From assembly GCA_037833965.1 (NCBI GenBank), contig AP031355.1, positions 9,573,501 through 9,637,500 of the forward strand: a DNA stretch of 64,000 nucleotides, written 5' to 3'. Made by a program: the position numbers and the translations under genes. The notes beneath the pieces are model-generated. The model did no database searches. It saw only the letters and a list, made by a program, of their open reading frames with translations, and had not been told where the DNA came from. This document shows positions 63,701 to 64,000 of this stretch, piece by piece (position 1 is the first letter of the stretch; every line of letters begins with the position of its first letter). Origin of the DNA: Marchantia polymorpha subsp. ruderalis. Taxonomy: Eukaryota > Streptophyta > Marchantiopsida > Marchantiales > Marchantiaceae.

Positions 63701-64000
63701 CGTGCGGCCCCCGGCCATGTCGCCTTCGGCGATAGATGTCCGCGGCGCTACGCCTGCGGCGGACAAGGCGCCGGCAAATGCGCCTGCGCACGGGCCGGGC
63801 ACGGCCCCCACGGACCGATCAAGGGAGCAGCAGACGATGGAGCGGAGCGACTGTCCGCGGGATGAAATCTCGATGCGCGATGCGCAATCCAACCCCGCGC
63901 AGCCACCCTCCGCTCAATCGCCTTCGGCAACGGACGACGGCGACAGAGAGAATGCGGTAGGCAATCAACCAGCGAACGACGGGGATGCCGCTCGGGTACA
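60743..64000 (+). mobile_element. Inverted LTR upstream of pol, right locus (runs off window)
   Basis: TGTGGTACCCCACTTTTGG begins at 60743, directly against the protease region read on the other strand. It continues collinearly with the reference LTR through U3 and about 670 codons of the ORF to the window end. It mirrors 592-2758 at the left locus. The junction base composition differs slightly: 8 bp (CGGCCAGA) present at the left locus are absent here. Confidence 0.9.
61989..64000 (+). CDS. LTR-borne ORF, open to the window edge (partial)
   Basis: ATG at 61989 in ACCATGA context. Open for about 670 codons through the conserved block and most of the Pro/Ser/Arg-rich middle, with an in-frame codon deletion near 63830 and no stop seen. 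The acidic and coiled-coil parts would lie outside the window. With 52666-55806 it is one of two copies without a visible lesion, though incomplete here. Confidence 0.8.
   Translation, partial: MTFDRAAENVPFLNSRFQSLVRAARIHLLAADHSRRRHTGDFLLIEGEVSARDLELRAIRVCRERKKRGQCGSRMSGRANPRNAMTRPSRLRMVPLRLPQNGLRAFEERLIARKLDFLLWGWNYICANMVREWLEPQGPPSRGLRPHVDRWTVQDWAQALGRCAGMPGHLLFDSESIKVTKQEEAQFVELFKTGRSTKNGYRTRDYKDRFRRTLSAALMQLLQPHRACYITLWQVSFVECVIEGTPIHWASILHRVMRQHAFEEKGGTLNHLSPFLINFYRQRNCLTSAELEHFPPLSVDHPGKYVRENEVDTDAEESPTSTPSRRRDEGRHTPAARVPRKRRWREESEEEQHQEPSAPIRPRPLCEPYSRPKQKARRLVLPADSADTATIATERGSASPERREEARTTAGATGHAATSSGERPPTGQGPPELPRAMRTDVPFAHRRTSADGRASADRRTQVDVDLRLRVGRSSPPVHRRSPVHRSPVHRQESPPFQRRKGKEPAEEPPTRHRPSGPDPPAHHAPQFAPSAPGPSSRGDTSRERAEAAPSAGSPPIDAPSAVGPIGQGTSGVRPPAMSPSAIDVRGATPAADKAPANAPAHGPGTAPTDRSREQQTMERSDCPRDEISMRDAQSNPAQPPSAQSPSATDDGDRENAVGNQPANDGDAARV

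Overview
This is repeat-dominated nuclear DNA from a land plant. The evidence is a plant-specific LOB (LBD) domain fragment at 37.9-38.2 kb, Ty3/gypsy pol genes of the plant non-chromodomain type, and a tRNA-Val(AAC) copy of plant type. A bryophyte or other non-flowering plant is possible but not shown. GC-rich retroelement blocks alternate with AT-rich DNA, and no complete single-copy host gene is recognisable.

Most of the window is one LTR retrotransposon family and its nested copies. The LTR is unusually large, about 5.4 kb. It starts TGTGGTAMCCCACT and ends AGTGGGTTATTACA, has a TATA box about 1 kb before its end, and carries a 1,046-codon reading frame on its own sense strand. The best copy is 51655-57050 (minus), with the ORF at 52666-55806 intact. 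Two loci, at about 0.6-13.8 kb (pol on +) and 51.7-64.0 kb (pol on -), share one layout: an LTR in inverted orientation, protease-RT-RNase H-integrase, a purine tract, then a correctly oriented 3' LTR. In both, protease and RT are separated by one in-frame UAG in a tobamovirus-type readthrough context, and both have the same RT frameshift.

Between them lie solo LTRs whose 5-bp target-site duplications (TSDs) can be read directly. S1 is 18934-28586 (AAAAT) and is the oldest. S2 is 21172-24511, inside S1 (CGAGC). S4 is 34246-37019 (ACGCC), inside the minus-strand LTR S3 (30029-34245 plus 37020-37878). A small unrelated solo LTR, 25888-26307 (GGGGC), interrupts the ORF inside S1. S5, starting at 51206, is interrupted by the right-hand element.

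The AT-rich segments hold a foldback element with a small internal ORF (13771-14509), a 927-bp tandem duplication (15388-17240), palindromic repeats around 18.6 and 29 kb, and a LINE-like 3' tail (39.2 kb). From 40.8 to 47.5 kb there is a large array of tRNA-like units, each about 71 nt. In its core they repeat every 200 bp and are followed by oligo-T. The array ends in a unit apparently interrupted by a tRNA-Val(AAC) copy. 47.9-51.2 kb is AT-rich with weak hypothetical ORFs.
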